From Winogradskyella vidalii (GTDB lineage: Bacteria; Bacteroidota; Bacteroidia; Flavobacteriales; Flavobacteriaceae), in assembly GCF_013403955.1 (NCBI RefSeq), contig NZ_JABFDG010000002.1, positions 186,001 through 250,000 on the forward strand: a stretch of DNA of 64,000 bases, read 5' to 3'. Positions 42,220 through 52,033 of this stretch are shown piece after piece. The notes beneath the pieces were generated by a model, which worked only from the letters and a program-made list of their open reading frames with translations, ran no database searches and was not told the DNA's origin. Numbering within the stretch: position 1 is the first letter of the stretch; the number at the start of each line of letters is the position of its first letter. The position numbers were made by a program, and so were the translations under genes.

Positions 42220-43432
42220 AAAAGCACTTACTGCATTCGTTGTACTATTATTTTTGGTAAACATCTCTTGCCAAGAACGTTATCCTGATTTAGAAGATGG
42301 CCTTTATGCTGAATTTATAACTTCAAAAGATACGATGGTTGTAAAACTATTTTTTGATAAAGCCCCTGTTACAGTCGCTAACTTTGTCGCTTTAGCAGAA
42401 GGTAATCACCCTTTAGTTGAAGAAAAATTTAAAGACCAACCTTTTTATGACGGTTTAACTTTTCACCGGGTTATGGATAACTTTATGATTCAAGGTGGCG
42501 ATCCAACAGGAACAGGTTCTGGCGATCCAGGCTATAAATTTGAAGATGAATTTATAAAAGAATTAAAACATAATAAACCAGGGATTTTATCAATGGCCAA
42601 CTCTGGTGCTAATTCTAATGGAAGTCAATTTTATATTACAGAAAAAGCAACACCTTGGCTAGATGCTTATGATGCTCAGGGCAATTTAAAAAATTGTGAA
42701 AACCCAAGAGTATCTTGTCATTCTGTTTTTGGAGAATTAGTAAAAGGAATGGATGTCTTAGATGCGATCTCTGCTGTGGACGTGCAACCGCGATCTAACA
42801 AGCCTATCGAAGATGTTGTTATAGAAAAACTAACAATTATACGTAAAGGCGCCATTGCCAAAAAGTTTGATGCTCCTAAAGTATTTACAGAAGAATTGCC
42901 TAAAATTAAAGAACGTGCTGAAGCTGCAAAAATTGAAGCGGAGAAAAAAGCTGAAGCTGCAAGAGCTGAAGCTAAAGCAAAAGCTGAAGTGGCAAAAGCT
43001 GAATTCTTAAAGAAAAATGAAGAATTAGAAGGTCGTAAAATTGAATCGCCAACAGGTATGGCCATGATATTTACAAATGATGGTGATGGTGTTAAGCCGA
43101 AACCAACAGACCGTGTAAATATTGAATGTGCTGGATATTTAGAAAATGGTGACTTATTCTGGACGACTTGGAAAGAAGTTGCGGAAAAGAATGGTAAATA
43201 TGACGAAAGAACTGATAAAGCAGGACGTTATACGTCTTTTGATATGCCTTACAACGAAACAGCTGGCTTAATTGCTGGATTTAGAGAAGCCATGCTAAAC
43301 ATGAAAATTGGTGATAAAGCCCGTGTATTTATTCCGTATTATTTAGGTTATGGTGAAAATGGTAATCCGCCTGTGATTCCTCAAAGAGCTAACCTTATTT
43401 TTGATATTGAATTAGCTGGAATTAAAGAATAA
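42212..43432 (+). CDS. Dual peptidyl-prolyl isomerase lipoprotein: cyclophilin plus FKBP
   Basis: 406 aa. The start at the ATG at 42212 overlaps the gldI stop by 8 nt (ATGATTAA), suggesting coupling. Lipoprotein signal (VLLFLVNISC). Cyclophilin domain at about 35-195: VTVANFVALAEG, FYDGLTFHRVMDNFMIQGGD, GILSMANSGANSNGSQFYI. Then an Ala/Glu/Lys-rich coiled-coil linker (about 215-265) and a C-terminal FKBP domain (DRVNIECAGYLENGDLFWTT, GDKARVFIPYYLGYGENG). Fusions of both isomerase families are known as dual-family immunophilins. It ends at a strong terminator. Confidence 0.9.
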   Translation: MIKKALTAFVVLLFLVNISCQERYPDLEDGLYAEFITSKDTMVVKLFFDKAPVTVANFVALAEGNHPLVEEKFKDQPFYDGLTFHRVMDNFMIQGGDPTGTGSGDPGYKFEDEFIKELKHNKPGILSMANSGANSNGSQFYITEKATPWLDAYDAQGNLKNCENPRVSCHSVFGELVKGMDVLDAISAVDVQPRSNKPIEDVVIEKLTIIRKGAIAKKFDAPKVFTEELPKIKERAEAAKIEAEKKAEAARAEAKAKAEVAKAEFLKKNEELEGRKIESPTGMAMIFTNDGDGVKPKPTDRVNIECAGYLENGDLFWTTWKEVAEKNGKYDERTDKAGRYTSFDMPYNETAGLIAGFREAMLNMKIGDKARVFIPYYLGYGENGNPPVIPQRANLIFDIELAGIKE

Positions 43433-43453
43433 TTTCTCCAAACTATTATTAAC

Positions 43454-43487
43454 AAAAAAGCAGCTACATAATGTAGCTGCTTTTTTT
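43454..43487 (+). terminator. Terminator of the DHH-gldI-PPIase operon
   Basis: GCAGCTACAT and ATGTAGCTGC pair perfectly, flanked by A6 and T7. It is close enough to the minus-strand pepD stop at 43544 to act for both. Confidence 0.92.
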
Positions 43488-43543
43488 ATATATCTAAATC
43501 TGACAAGGCTTTTAAAACCTTTAAAAATATCTAGCTAATTAAA

Positions 43544-45007
43544 TTAAGCCTTAGGTATATGCTTTAAAATCTCTAATACAAATTCCCAATATTTCTGAGC
43601 TGAAGAAATCTGAGCACGCTCATCTGGTGAGTGTGCCCCTTTAATGTTTGGCCCAAAACTTATCATATCCATCTCTGGATAATTGGTTCCTAAAATACCA
43701 CATTCTAAACCTGCATGGCAAGCTGCAACATGAGGTTTTTCACCGTTATTTAAACGCTCGTAAATAGGCACCATCACTTTTAAAATAGCAGAATCCATAT
43801 TTGGTGCCCAACCTGGATAATCACCAGAAAACTCAACTTCACAACCTGTCAGTTCAAAAGTAGCACGTAAGGTATTTGCTAAATCTTGTTTTGTACTATC
43901 TACAGAACTACGCGTTAAACAACCAATCTTAATTGCGCCATCTTTTACTATAACTCTAGCGATATTATTAGACGTTTCAACTAAACCTTCAATATCTGGA
44001 CTCATACGGTAAACCCCATTATGTGCCGCATACAAAGCTCTTGTTAAGCCTTCTTGCACACCCAATTCCATTATTTTTTCAGGCGTTTCCGTTTTAGAAA
44101 TAACAACTTCTAAATCGGGCTCCATAGTTTTAAATTCAAACTTAATTTCACCAGCCTTAGCTTTCATTTCAGTTTCAAAAGTCGCTTCATTTACAGCATC
44201 AATAGCAACAATAGCATTACTTTCTCTAGGAATAGCATTTCTTAAACTTCCACCATCAATTTCAGAAATACGAAGTCCGTAATTTTCAAAACCATCAAAT
44301 AATAAACGGTTCATTAATTTATTAGCATTCCCTAACCCTTCATGGATTTGCATTCCAGAATGTCCGCCTTGTAAACCTTTTACGGTGATGGTATAGCCTA
44401 TTTTAAATTCAGGAGTTTCTTCTTCACTATAATCGCGAGTTGCTGTAACATCCACACCACCGGCACAACCAACACCAATTTCATCATCTTCTTCAGTATC
44501 TAAGTTTAAAAGTATTTCACCTTTAAGCAAGCCGCCTTTTAAACCTTGGGCACCCGTCATCCCTGTTTCTTCATCAATCGTAAACAACGCTTCTAACTCA
44601 GGATGCGCAATAGTATCGCTTTCTAAAATTGCCATAATTGTTGCCACACCTAAGCCGTTATCTGCTCCAAGTGTTGTTCCTTTAGCTTTGACCCAATCCC
44701 CTTCTACAAACATGTCAATGCCTTGCTCGTCAAAATTAAAAACAGTATCGTTATTTTTTTGGTGTACCATATCTAAATGCGATTGCATCACAATAGCTTT
44801 ACGGTCTTCCATACCTGCTGATGCTGGTTTACGGATAATGACATTACCAACTTCATCTTCAATCGTTTCTAAGCCTAAATTATTTCCGAAATCTTTCATG
44901 AATTGAATCACACGCTCTTCCTTTTTAGAAGGTCTTGGCACTTCATTTAAATCGGCGAATTTATTCCATAGTTGTTTTGGCTCTAAGGCTCTTATTTCTG
45001 AACTCAT
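43544..45007 (-). CDS. pepD: Aminoacyl-histidine dipeptidase PepD (M20 family)
   Basis: 487 aa. Metal and catalytic motifs of M20C: VMQSHLDMVHQKN, TLGADNGLG, TIDEETGMTGAQGL, NLDTEEDDEIGVGCAGG and, near the end, AACHAGLECGIL and SFGPNIKGAHSPDE. It hydrolyses Xaa-His and related dipeptides in the cytoplasm and could use dipeptides released by enzymes like the S46 peptidase in this window. A -7 box TACCTTTG is seen upstream on the minus strand (45036-45029). Confidence 0.94.
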   Translation of the reverse strand: MSSEIRALEPKQLWNKFADLNEVPRPSKKEERVIQFMKDFGNNLGLETIEDEVGNVIIRKPASAGMEDRKAIVMQSHLDMVHQKNNDTVFNFDEQGIDMFVEGDWVKAKGTTLGADNGLGVATIMAILESDTIAHPELEALFTIDEETGMTGAQGLKGGLLKGEILLNLDTEEDDEIGVGCAGGVDVTATRDYSEEETPEFKIGYTITVKGLQGGHSGMQIHEGLGNANKLMNRLLFDGFENYGLRISEIDGGSLRNAIPRESNAIVAIDAVNEATFETEMKAKAGEIKFEFKTMEPDLEVVISKTETPEKIMELGVQEGLTRALYAAHNGVYRMSPDIEGLVETSNNIARVIVKDGAIKIGCLTRSSVDSTKQDLANTLRATFELTGCEVEFSGDYPGWAPNMDSAILKVMVPIYERLNNGEKPHVAACHAGLECGILGTNYPEMDMISFGPNIKGAHSPDERAQISSAQKYWEFVLEILKHIPKA

Positions 45008-45449
45008 AAATCTTGTTTTTAGAAATGCAAAGGTACAAAATACGACGGTCTCTTTATAGAGGCATTCTAAAGATGTTTTATAATCTGAAATAGGCGCCTC
45101 ACTTACTTAAGAAATTCAATACGCGACAAGTAAATTTGTAATTTTCAGACTCTATTTTTTCAGGAGCTGAAGGAACTTGATAAATGTATTGTTTATAGTT
45201 ATAGGTTGTATCCAATCAAAAAAAAACGACTTACAAACACGTCAAGAATTAGTAGTTTGTTAAAAATATATGATTAGTTCAAAAAATATACGTTTACATT
45301 GTTAACTAATCGAATATGGAACCACTATATTAACCCACAAAATTTTTAATCTATACTTTTAATATACATTAAGTAATTTAATAATGTTTTTTTAGTAAAT
45401 AAGACGCAACCATTTAAAGCTAATAACATCTATTAATTAAAGACTTAGA
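45008..45449. other. Long intergenic region with possible gene scraps
   Basis: A 442-nt gap. The first ~60 nt hold the pepD promoter. Between about 45104 and 45260 short open stretches on both strands have protein-like sequence: minus strand ending VPSAPEKIESENYKF..., plus strand from a TTG near 45174 with FIVIGCIQSKKNDLQTRQEL. They break at a 9-A tract (45218-45226). They may be remnants of a small lipoprotein gene, or chance in A+T-rich DNA. The last 200 nt are very A+T-rich with no feature I can support. Confidence 0.3.
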
Positions 45450-45869
45450 ATGAAATTAAAGCACTACTTAATTACAGCCCTGATAATTTTCACAGCTTGT
45501 GAAAAAACAGACGATACAATTATTGCTAACGAAACCTTAATGATTGGAACATGGCTACAAACAGAAACCTCTGTTAGTGTTGGAGGCCCTCAATACTGGG
45601 TTGATGTTGAAGAAGGTGAATCACTTATGTTTTTTGAAAACGGAACATTTTCCTCAAATAGATTTACAGAATGTACTGAAGGTAATTTTTCAATAATCGA
45701 CCAAGAATTACATCTTGATTATAACTGCGACCAATTTTCCACAGAATATCACAACGAAGATGGTATTATAACCTACGATTTAAATTTTAAATCCAGTTAC
45801 TTCATTCTAACACCAACTAGCGGACTTATTTGTGTTGAAGGCTGTAAATCAAAATATCAAAAAATTTAA
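45450..45869 (+). CDS. Small lipocalin-like lipoprotein
   Basis: 139 aa. Lipoprotein signal MKLKHYLITALIIFTAC. The body has the pattern of flavobacterial lipocalin-like proteins: LMIGTWLQTETSV, MFFENGTFSSN, then repeated beta hairpins with four late cysteines (TECTEGNF, NCDQFS, ICVEGCKS) that could form disulfides. Ligand and function unknown. It has its own upstream region. Confidence 0.6.
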   Translation: MKLKHYLITALIIFTACEKTDDTIIANETLMIGTWLQTETSVSVGGPQYWVDVEEGESLMFFENGTFSSNRFTECTEGNFSIIDQELHLDYNCDQFSTEYHNEDGIITYDLNFKSSYFILTPTSGLICVEGCKSKYQKI

Positions 45870-46021
45870 ACTAATTACGATTTTAAAACACCACTTAAAA
45901 CCCTACTTTTAAAATCATTTTTGGTCTTTTATTTGTAATTTATTCCTTAAATTTAATCGCTTTAAGAAGCGAAACAAACAACACAAAAAAGTTGTAACAT
46001 ATTTAAAGTTATAAAGGAATA

Positions 46022-47689
46022 ATGAGCACATTTTTGACCAAATTAAAGGAACCGAACCCCAACAAAAAAGAGAACTTTCAACCGCATATTAAAACATTTA
46101 GTAGTTTTAAAATCCGATGGTATTATATATTGGTTTTAGCTATTATTGGGCATAGCTGTGCACCTAAAAATGATACTCAAAACTACGTAGCCGATATTTA
46201 TCAAACGTCTCAGGCTGGTGACAATCTTAAATTATTGTCTAGCGATGAAGCTAAAACAACCCCAGCAGAATTAAAGAAGGTCACTCTAGAGATTCATACC
46301 GATAAAACATTTCAGAAATACTATGGCTTTGGAGCTTCTTTTACAGAATCTTCGGCATGGAATCTCGCTACAGCTCCTGTAGAAACTCGTAAGGCGGTAT
46401 TAAACAAACTTTTTAGTCCAACTGAAGGCGCAGGTTTTACACTTACCAGAACACATATAAATAGTAGTGATTATTCAAACAATCATTACACCTATATTGA
46501 AGAAGGTGACGAAGACCTTTCAACGTTCAGTATTCACGAAGACATGAAAGGATTTTCTGGAGATGAAAATGACCAAGTTAGAGGTATTGAATTGGTAGAG
46601 CCTAGTTACGATCTTATCCCAATGATTTTAGAAGCTTCTAAAATTCCTGGTGCAGACTTTAATATCATTGCTTCGCCTTGGAGTCCACCATCTTGGATGA
46701 AAACAGGAGAAACTGCCGAAATGACTAATGGAAGTTTAAAGCCTGAATATTATGGTCTATGGGCAAAATACATCTCAAAATATGTAACAGCCTACAAAGA
46801 ACAAGGTATTACACTTTGGGGCCTTACGCCTCAAAACGAACCCTTACACGCGCATGACGCACAATGGGATAGTAACGGATTTACTCCTGAACAAGGTCGG
46901 GACTTTTTGAGAGACCATCTTGGACCTCAACTCGTAGAAGACGGTCACCTTAATCTTGATGATTTAGAATCGGGATTACGTGTTTTAATCTATGACCATA
47001 ACAAGTCTACAATGAACGATTACGTGTCCAAAACTTATGAAGATCCTGAGGCATCTAAATATGCTTGGGGAACTGCTTTTCATTGGTACACAAATTCTGA
47101 ATTAAAAGCAAATAACTGGTATGCTAAGGAGTTAGCTGAATTAGAAAAAAATTGGCCAAATAAAGCGATGATTCATACCGAGTCTAGTATTGATATTGAT
47201 GCTAATGATCCAATTGGACAATATTGGAGAGCGAGTACAGACTATGCGGGTACTTTTGTTCCTTTTGAAACTTATGCTACTGATATGATTACCGATTTAA
47301 ATCACGGCACCCAAGGCTACATTGAATGGTGTAGTATACTAAGCCACAAAGGCCAACCAAATCCATATGATAATTTTAATAGTGCGCCGGTGCTTATCAA
47401 CCCAGTTACTGATGAAGTTATTTATACACCATTATATTATTTACTAAGTCATTTCAGTAAGTTTATCCGCCCAGATGCGCATCGAATTGCAATAAAAGGC
47501 AGTGAAGTTACTGGACTGATCTATACAGCAGCTAAAAATACTGATGGTTCAATTGCTGTAGTAGTTTATAACAATAACGATGAGGCTCACGAATTATCAA
47601 TCTCATTAGATACCGGTACGTACACAACTCAAATTGCACCAAAAGCGATACAAACGATTCATTTAAAAGAGAAAAAAGATTTACTTTAA
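46022..47689 (+). CDS. Glycoside hydrolase family 30 lipoprotein (glucosylceramidase-like)
   Basis: 555 aa. GH30 TIM barrel with beta side domain: QKYYGFGASFTESSAWNL, TRTHINSSDYSNNHY, SPWSPPSWMK, the acid/base Glu in LTPQNEPLHA and the nucleophile Glu in MIHTESSID; the C-terminal beta-sandwich includes GSIAVVVYNNND. Family members cleave beta-1,6-glucan or glucosyl/xylosyl beta linkages. A lipobox (AIIGHSC) is present but is preceded by an unusually long, basic 40-residue N-region with no later Met, so the start is uncertain. No polysaccharide-utilisation (SusCD) genes are adjacent. Confidence 0.9.
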   Translation: MSTFLTKLKEPNPNKKENFQPHIKTFSSFKIRWYYILVLAIIGHSCAPKNDTQNYVADIYQTSQAGDNLKLLSSDEAKTTPAELKKVTLEIHTDKTFQKYYGFGASFTESSAWNLATAPVETRKAVLNKLFSPTEGAGFTLTRTHINSSDYSNNHYTYIEEGDEDLSTFSIHEDMKGFSGDENDQVRGIELVEPSYDLIPMILEASKIPGADFNIIASPWSPPSWMKTGETAEMTNGSLKPEYYGLWAKYISKYVTAYKEQGITLWGLTPQNEPLHAHDAQWDSNGFTPEQGRDFLRDHLGPQLVEDGHLNLDDLESGLRVLIYDHNKSTMNDYVSKTYEDPEASKYAWGTAFHWYTNSELKANNWYAKELAELEKNWPNKAMIHTESSIDIDANDPIGQYWRASTDYAGTFVPFETYATDMITDLNHGTQGYIEWCSILSHKGQPNPYDNFNSAPVLINPVTDEVIYTPLYYLLSHFSKFIRPDAHRIAIKGSEVTGLIYTAAKNTDGSIAVVVYNNNDEAHELSISLDTGTYTTQIAPKAIQTIHLKEKKDLL

Positions 47690-47765
47690 ATTTAATATTT
47701 AAACCACTAGCAAACCCAAATCCAAACAACGTTAAACAGCCAAAACTTTTTCCTACTTTTGAGTT

Positions 47766-48833
47766 ATGCGTAAAAACAAAAAATTAGCCCTTGTTATTTT
47801 CTTCGGCATACAATTACTTTTTATATCTCAATTAAAGCATTTCCCAGAATTTGTAGAACAATTTTATAGTAACGGACTGTATGTTTTTATTTCTAAAGCT
47901 ATGCGTTACACGTTTGGTTGGCTACCTTTTTCTGGTGGTGATGTATTATACACCTTAGCTGGTCTCTATGCGATACGATGGTTAATTGTAAACCTAAAGC
48001 GCATTATAAACGACACGGTAAGTTGGCTATTAGATATTGGCGCAATGTTGTCTATAGCTTATTTTTCATTTCATATCCTTTGGGCTTTTAACTATTACAG
48101 ACAACCTCTTTATAAATCACTTAATATTGAAGCCGATTATTCCACCGAACAGCTCATTGCTTTTACAGAGCGCTTAATTAAAAAATCGAATAGCTTACAG
48201 CTTCAACTTGCCAAAAACGACACTATAAAAGTCATTTCGCCTTATACAAAAACTCAAATATTTGATAAGGTAAAAGATGGCTACCAAACACTTTCAAAAG
48301 AATATCCTCACTTAGAATACCAACCTAAAAGCATTAAGAAATCCATATATAGTTTACCTTTAACTTACATGGGATTTTCAGGTTATATAAATCCTTTTAC
48401 TAACGAAGCTCAAGTAAACGGCTTAATTTCAACCTATAAATTTCCTACAACGTCATGTCACGAAGCGGCACATCAATTAGGTTATGCGGCTGAAAATGAA
48501 GCTAATTTTATCGGTAGTTTGGCAGCTATTCAAAACGAAGATTTATATTTTAAATATTCGGGTTACACCTTTGCACTTCAGTATTGTTTAGCAGAATTAT
48601 TTAGACGCAATCCCGAATTTTACAATACTATCATTCTTACAGTTCATAAAGGCATCGTAAAAAACTATCAGGAATCTCGAGAATTCTGGATGGCTTACGA
48701 AAATCCATTAGAACCTGTTTTCGAAAAAACCTTCGATAATTTCCTCAAAGCCAATAACCAATCAGACGGCATGAAAAGTTACAGTTATGTGGTCGCTTTA
48801 TTAGTTAATTATTATGATGATAAGGAGTTGTAA
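47766..48833 (+). CDS. DUF3810 membrane protein with HExxH protease-like motif
   Basis: 355 aa. Three N-terminal membrane helices (about 8-25, 45-70 and 85-110), then a soluble domain with SCHEAAHQLGYAAENEANFI. The HEAAH motif and following Glu (AENEAN) match a zincin metalloprotease site. DUF3810 proteins are widespread in Bacteroidota, with no substrate known. Lies between the GH30 and amidohydrolase genes without evident functional link. Confidence 0.85.
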   Translation: MRKNKKLALVIFFGIQLLFISQLKHFPEFVEQFYSNGLYVFISKAMRYTFGWLPFSGGDVLYTLAGLYAIRWLIVNLKRIINDTVSWLLDIGAMLSIAYFSFHILWAFNYYRQPLYKSLNIEADYSTEQLIAFTERLIKKSNSLQLQLAKNDTIKVISPYTKTQIFDKVKDGYQTLSKEYPHLEYQPKSIKKSIYSLPLTYMGFSGYINPFTNEAQVNGLISTYKFPTTSCHEAAHQLGYAAENEANFIGSLAAIQNEDLYFKYSGYTFALQYCLAELFRRNPEFYNTIILTVHKGIVKNYQESREFWMAYENPLEPVFEKTFDNFLKANNQSDGMKSYSYVVALLVNYYDDKEL

Positions 48834-48981
48834 TCTTACTTAAGATTATTACTAAGCCAAGTCTTAAAAAGGAACAACACAGATCTACATTCTTGAGGTA
48901 TTAAAAGTTAAAATTTTTAAATTCAATTTTGCTTCTCACATTAATTCCTATATTTAGAAATCTAACTAACCATTTTAATAT

Positions 48982-51951
48982 ATGATTAAAGCACATTTAC
49001 GGCTGCTCATTTTTATGTGCAGTTTTTCATTATTTGCTCAAGATTACTTTCCAAGTAATTCTGGCGTAAAAGCAAACAATACCAATTACACGGCTTTTAT
49101 TAATGCTACCATTCACGTTTCACCAACCGAAACTATTGACAATGCCACTCTTCTTATTAAAGACGGAAAAGTTGTTAGCGTTGGAACCTCAATAAAAATT
49201 CCTAACAACACTACAACAGTAGATTTGACAGGTAAAACTATTTATCCTTCATTTATAGACCTCTACACCACCTTTGGTGTACAAAAACCAGAACGCGGTG
49301 GCGATGGTCCACAATATGGCCCGAGTAGAAGCGGTTTTTACTGGAACGATCACATTAAACCAGAACAAGATGTGATGACCAGCTTTAAGTACGATGCAAA
49401 GTCTGCCTCTGAACTACACAAATTAGGTTTTGGGGTCGTAAACACGCATATGCCAGATGGTGTTGTTCGTGGCACAGGTGCTTTAATTGCTTTGAATAAT
49501 ACAGCAGATAATTCAATGCGTATCATAGATGGTAAAATCTCACAACATTTATCGTTTAGCAAAAGTGTAAAATCTAGACAACGCTATCCGTCTTCAATTA
49601 TGGGAAGTATGGCTTTATTGCGTCAAATGTATAGCGATGCTAAATGGTATGAAGCCGGACATATAGACACTAAGGATTTATCACTTGAAGCCTTAAACAA
49701 AAACAAAAATTTACTGCAAATTTTTGAAGCAGGCAGCCGTGCAAATTTAATGCGTGCAGATAAAGTTGGAGACGTTTATGATATTCAGTACACTATTCTT
49801 GGTGGTGGCGACGAATACGAACGCATCAACGAGATTAAAAGCACTAACGCAACCGTTATATTACCTATAGATTTTCAACTTGCTTTTGATGTAGACAATA
49901 CACATTTAGCCAGTAGCTTATCCTTAAGCGACATGAGAGCTTGGAATCAAGAACCTCACAATCCTAAAATTTTAGCAGAAAACGGTATTCCATTTGCACT
50001 AACAACACACGGATTAAAATCGAAAAAATCATTTGCTTCTAACTTACAGAAAGCGATTGAAAGTGGACTTTCTAAACAAAAAGCATTGGAAGCGCTTACA
50101 ACTATTCCTGCTGCATTACTAGGAAAATCAAATCTTTTAGGCACCCTTAAAACAGGAAGCTATGCCAATTTTTTAATTACAGATGGTGATATTTTTGAAA
50201 AGAAAACAACGTTATACGAAAATTGGGTACAAGGCGAAGCAAACATTATTGAAGATATCAATACCACCAATATTAATGGTGATTATAATTTTAAACTAAA
50301 CAATAAAGCTTATAATCTAAATATCACGTCGAGCACAAGCAAACCAAAAGCTAAACTTACAAGTGATGAAAAAACACTAGGTACTAAAATCAGTTATACA
50401 GATGATTGGTTACACCTTACTTTTAAAACAGCAGATAGTACAAAAAAAGAATTTGTAAGAGTTGTTGCCAATGCAGTTAAGGATAATACCCTTGAAGGAA
50501 AAGCCATCTTACCAAATGGTAATGAACTACAATTTACGGCTACTAAATCTGATAGTTCAGCAGCAAAGACTGACAAAAAAGATGATGATAAGAAAAAAGA
50601 AAAGGCTACAGACGCAGCATTTATGAGTCCTGTTACCTACCCTAATTTAGCTTATGGGTTTACAGAACAACCCAAATCAGAAACCTTATTATTCAAAAAT
50701 GCTACGGTATGGACTAATGAAGAAGACGGTATTTTAGAAAACACGGATGTATTAATTAAAGATGGTAAAATTTCTAAAATTGGAAAAGACCTATCGAGTA
50801 GAAATGCAACAGTTATTGACGCTACAGGAAAACATATCACTGCCGGAATCATTGATGAACACTCCCATATTGCCGCAGCTTCGATAAACGAAGGCGGTCA
50901 GAATTCGTCTGCAGAAGTCACTATAGAAGATGTCCTAGACGAAGAAGATATAGGTATTTATCGAAATTTAGCTGGTGGTGTAACCTCTATTCAAGTTTTA
51001 CACGGTTCGGCAAACCCAATTGGTGGACGTTCTGCAATTATTAAATTGAAATGGGGAGAGACAGCCAATAACTTAATCTATGACGATTCACCTAAATTCA
51101 TAAAATTTGCTTTAGGTGAAAATGTAAAACAATCACGATACAGCACTAATGCACGTTTCCCACAATCGCGTATGGGTGTTGAACAAGTCTTTATTGATTA
51201 TTTTACAAGAGCAAAAGCTTATGGAAAATTAAAGAACAGCGGCGAGCCTTACCGATATGATGAAGAAATGGAAACTCTTCTCGAAATTTTAAACGGAGAG
51301 CGTTTTATTTCTTGTCATTCATATGTGCAAAGTGAAATTAATATGTTGATGAAAGTTGCAGAGCAATTCGATTTTAAAATCAACACCTTCACGCATATTC
51401 TTGAAGGTTACAAAGTCGCCGATATAATGAAAGAACATGGTGCTGGCGGATCTACATTTAGTGATTGGTGGGCTTATAAGTATGAAGTAAATGACGCTAT
51501 TCCTTATAATGCTTCAATTATGCATAATGCCGGAATCACGGTAGCCATTAATAGTGATGACCCTGAAATGTCGCGTCGTTTAAACCAAGAAGCCGCTAAA
51601 TCTGTAAAATATGGTGGTGTTAGCGAAGAAGAGGCTTGGAAATTTGTAACCTTAAATCCGGCGAAGCTTTTACATCTTGATGACAGAGTTGGAAGTCTTA
51701 AAGTCGGTAAAGATGCCGATGTGGTTTTATGGTCTGACCACCCAATGTCTATTTACGCTAAAGCTGAAAAAACCATTATTGAAGGGGTGACCTATTTTGA
51801 CCTTGAAAAGGATAAACAAATGCGGGAAGCCATTAAAAAAGAAAAAAGTGCGCTTATTAATTTGATGCTTCAAGACAAAAACAAAGGCCTGCAAACACAA
51901 CCGATTAAGAAAAAAGAAAATCACGCTTTACATTGTGATAGCTTAGACTAG
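48982..51951 (+). CDS. Exported tandem amidohydrolase protein; only the C-terminal domain keeps the HxH metal site
   Basis: 989 aa. Signal peptide to LFAQ (about residue 20). First amidohydrolase-like domain (about 35-430): IYPSFIDLYTTFG replaces the usual D-H-x-H, and the late Asp motif is also missing. A Lys/Asp linker (DKKDDDKKKEKA, about 530-545) leads to a second amidohydrolase domain with GIIDEHSHIAA near 625-630, SCHSYVQSE, TFTHILEGYK and the Asp in AINSDDPEMS. It is related to imidazolonepropionase-like enzymes; the exported form is probably a peptidase or amidase of unknown substrate. The next gene (83 nt) is a related protein without the metal site. Confidence 0.88.
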   Translation: MIKAHLRLLIFMCSFSLFAQDYFPSNSGVKANNTNYTAFINATIHVSPTETIDNATLLIKDGKVVSVGTSIKIPNNTTTVDLTGKTIYPSFIDLYTTFGVQKPERGGDGPQYGPSRSGFYWNDHIKPEQDVMTSFKYDAKSASELHKLGFGVVNTHMPDGVVRGTGALIALNNTADNSMRIIDGKISQHLSFSKSVKSRQRYPSSIMGSMALLRQMYSDAKWYEAGHIDTKDLSLEALNKNKNLLQIFEAGSRANLMRADKVGDVYDIQYTILGGGDEYERINEIKSTNATVILPIDFQLAFDVDNTHLASSLSLSDMRAWNQEPHNPKILAENGIPFALTTHGLKSKKSFASNLQKAIESGLSKQKALEALTTIPAALLGKSNLLGTLKTGSYANFLITDGDIFEKKTTLYENWVQGEANIIEDINTTNINGDYNFKLNNKAYNLNITSSTSKPKAKLTSDEKTLGTKISYTDDWLHLTFKTADSTKKEFVRVVANAVKDNTLEGKAILPNGNELQFTATKSDSSAAKTDKKDDDKKKEKATDAAFMSPVTYPNLAYGFTEQPKSETLLFKNATVWTNEEDGILENTDVLIKDGKISKIGKDLSSRNATVIDATGKHITAGIIDEHSHIAAASINEGGQNSSAEVTIEDVLDEEDIGIYRNLAGGVTSIQVLHGSANPIGGRSAIIKLKWGETANNLIYDDSPKFIKFALGENVKQSRYSTNARFPQSRMGVEQVFIDYFTRAKAYGKLKNSGEPYRYDEEMETLLEILNGERFISCHSYVQSEINMLMKVAEQFDFKINTFTHILEGYKVADIMKEHGAGGSTFSDWWAYKYEVNDAIPYNASIMHNAGITVAINSDDPEMSRRLNQEAAKSVKYGGVSEEEAWKFVTLNPAKLLHLDDRVGSLKVGKDADVVLWSDHPMSIYAKAEKTIIEGVTYFDLEKDKQMREAIKKEKSALINLMLQDKNKGLQTQPIKKKENHALHCDSLD

Positions 51952-52033
51952 TTTACAGTCTCAGTCACAGTAAAAACGGTTATCCTGTAAGGTTTTATCA
52001 AACCTGATAGATATCAATACAAAAACATTCAAA

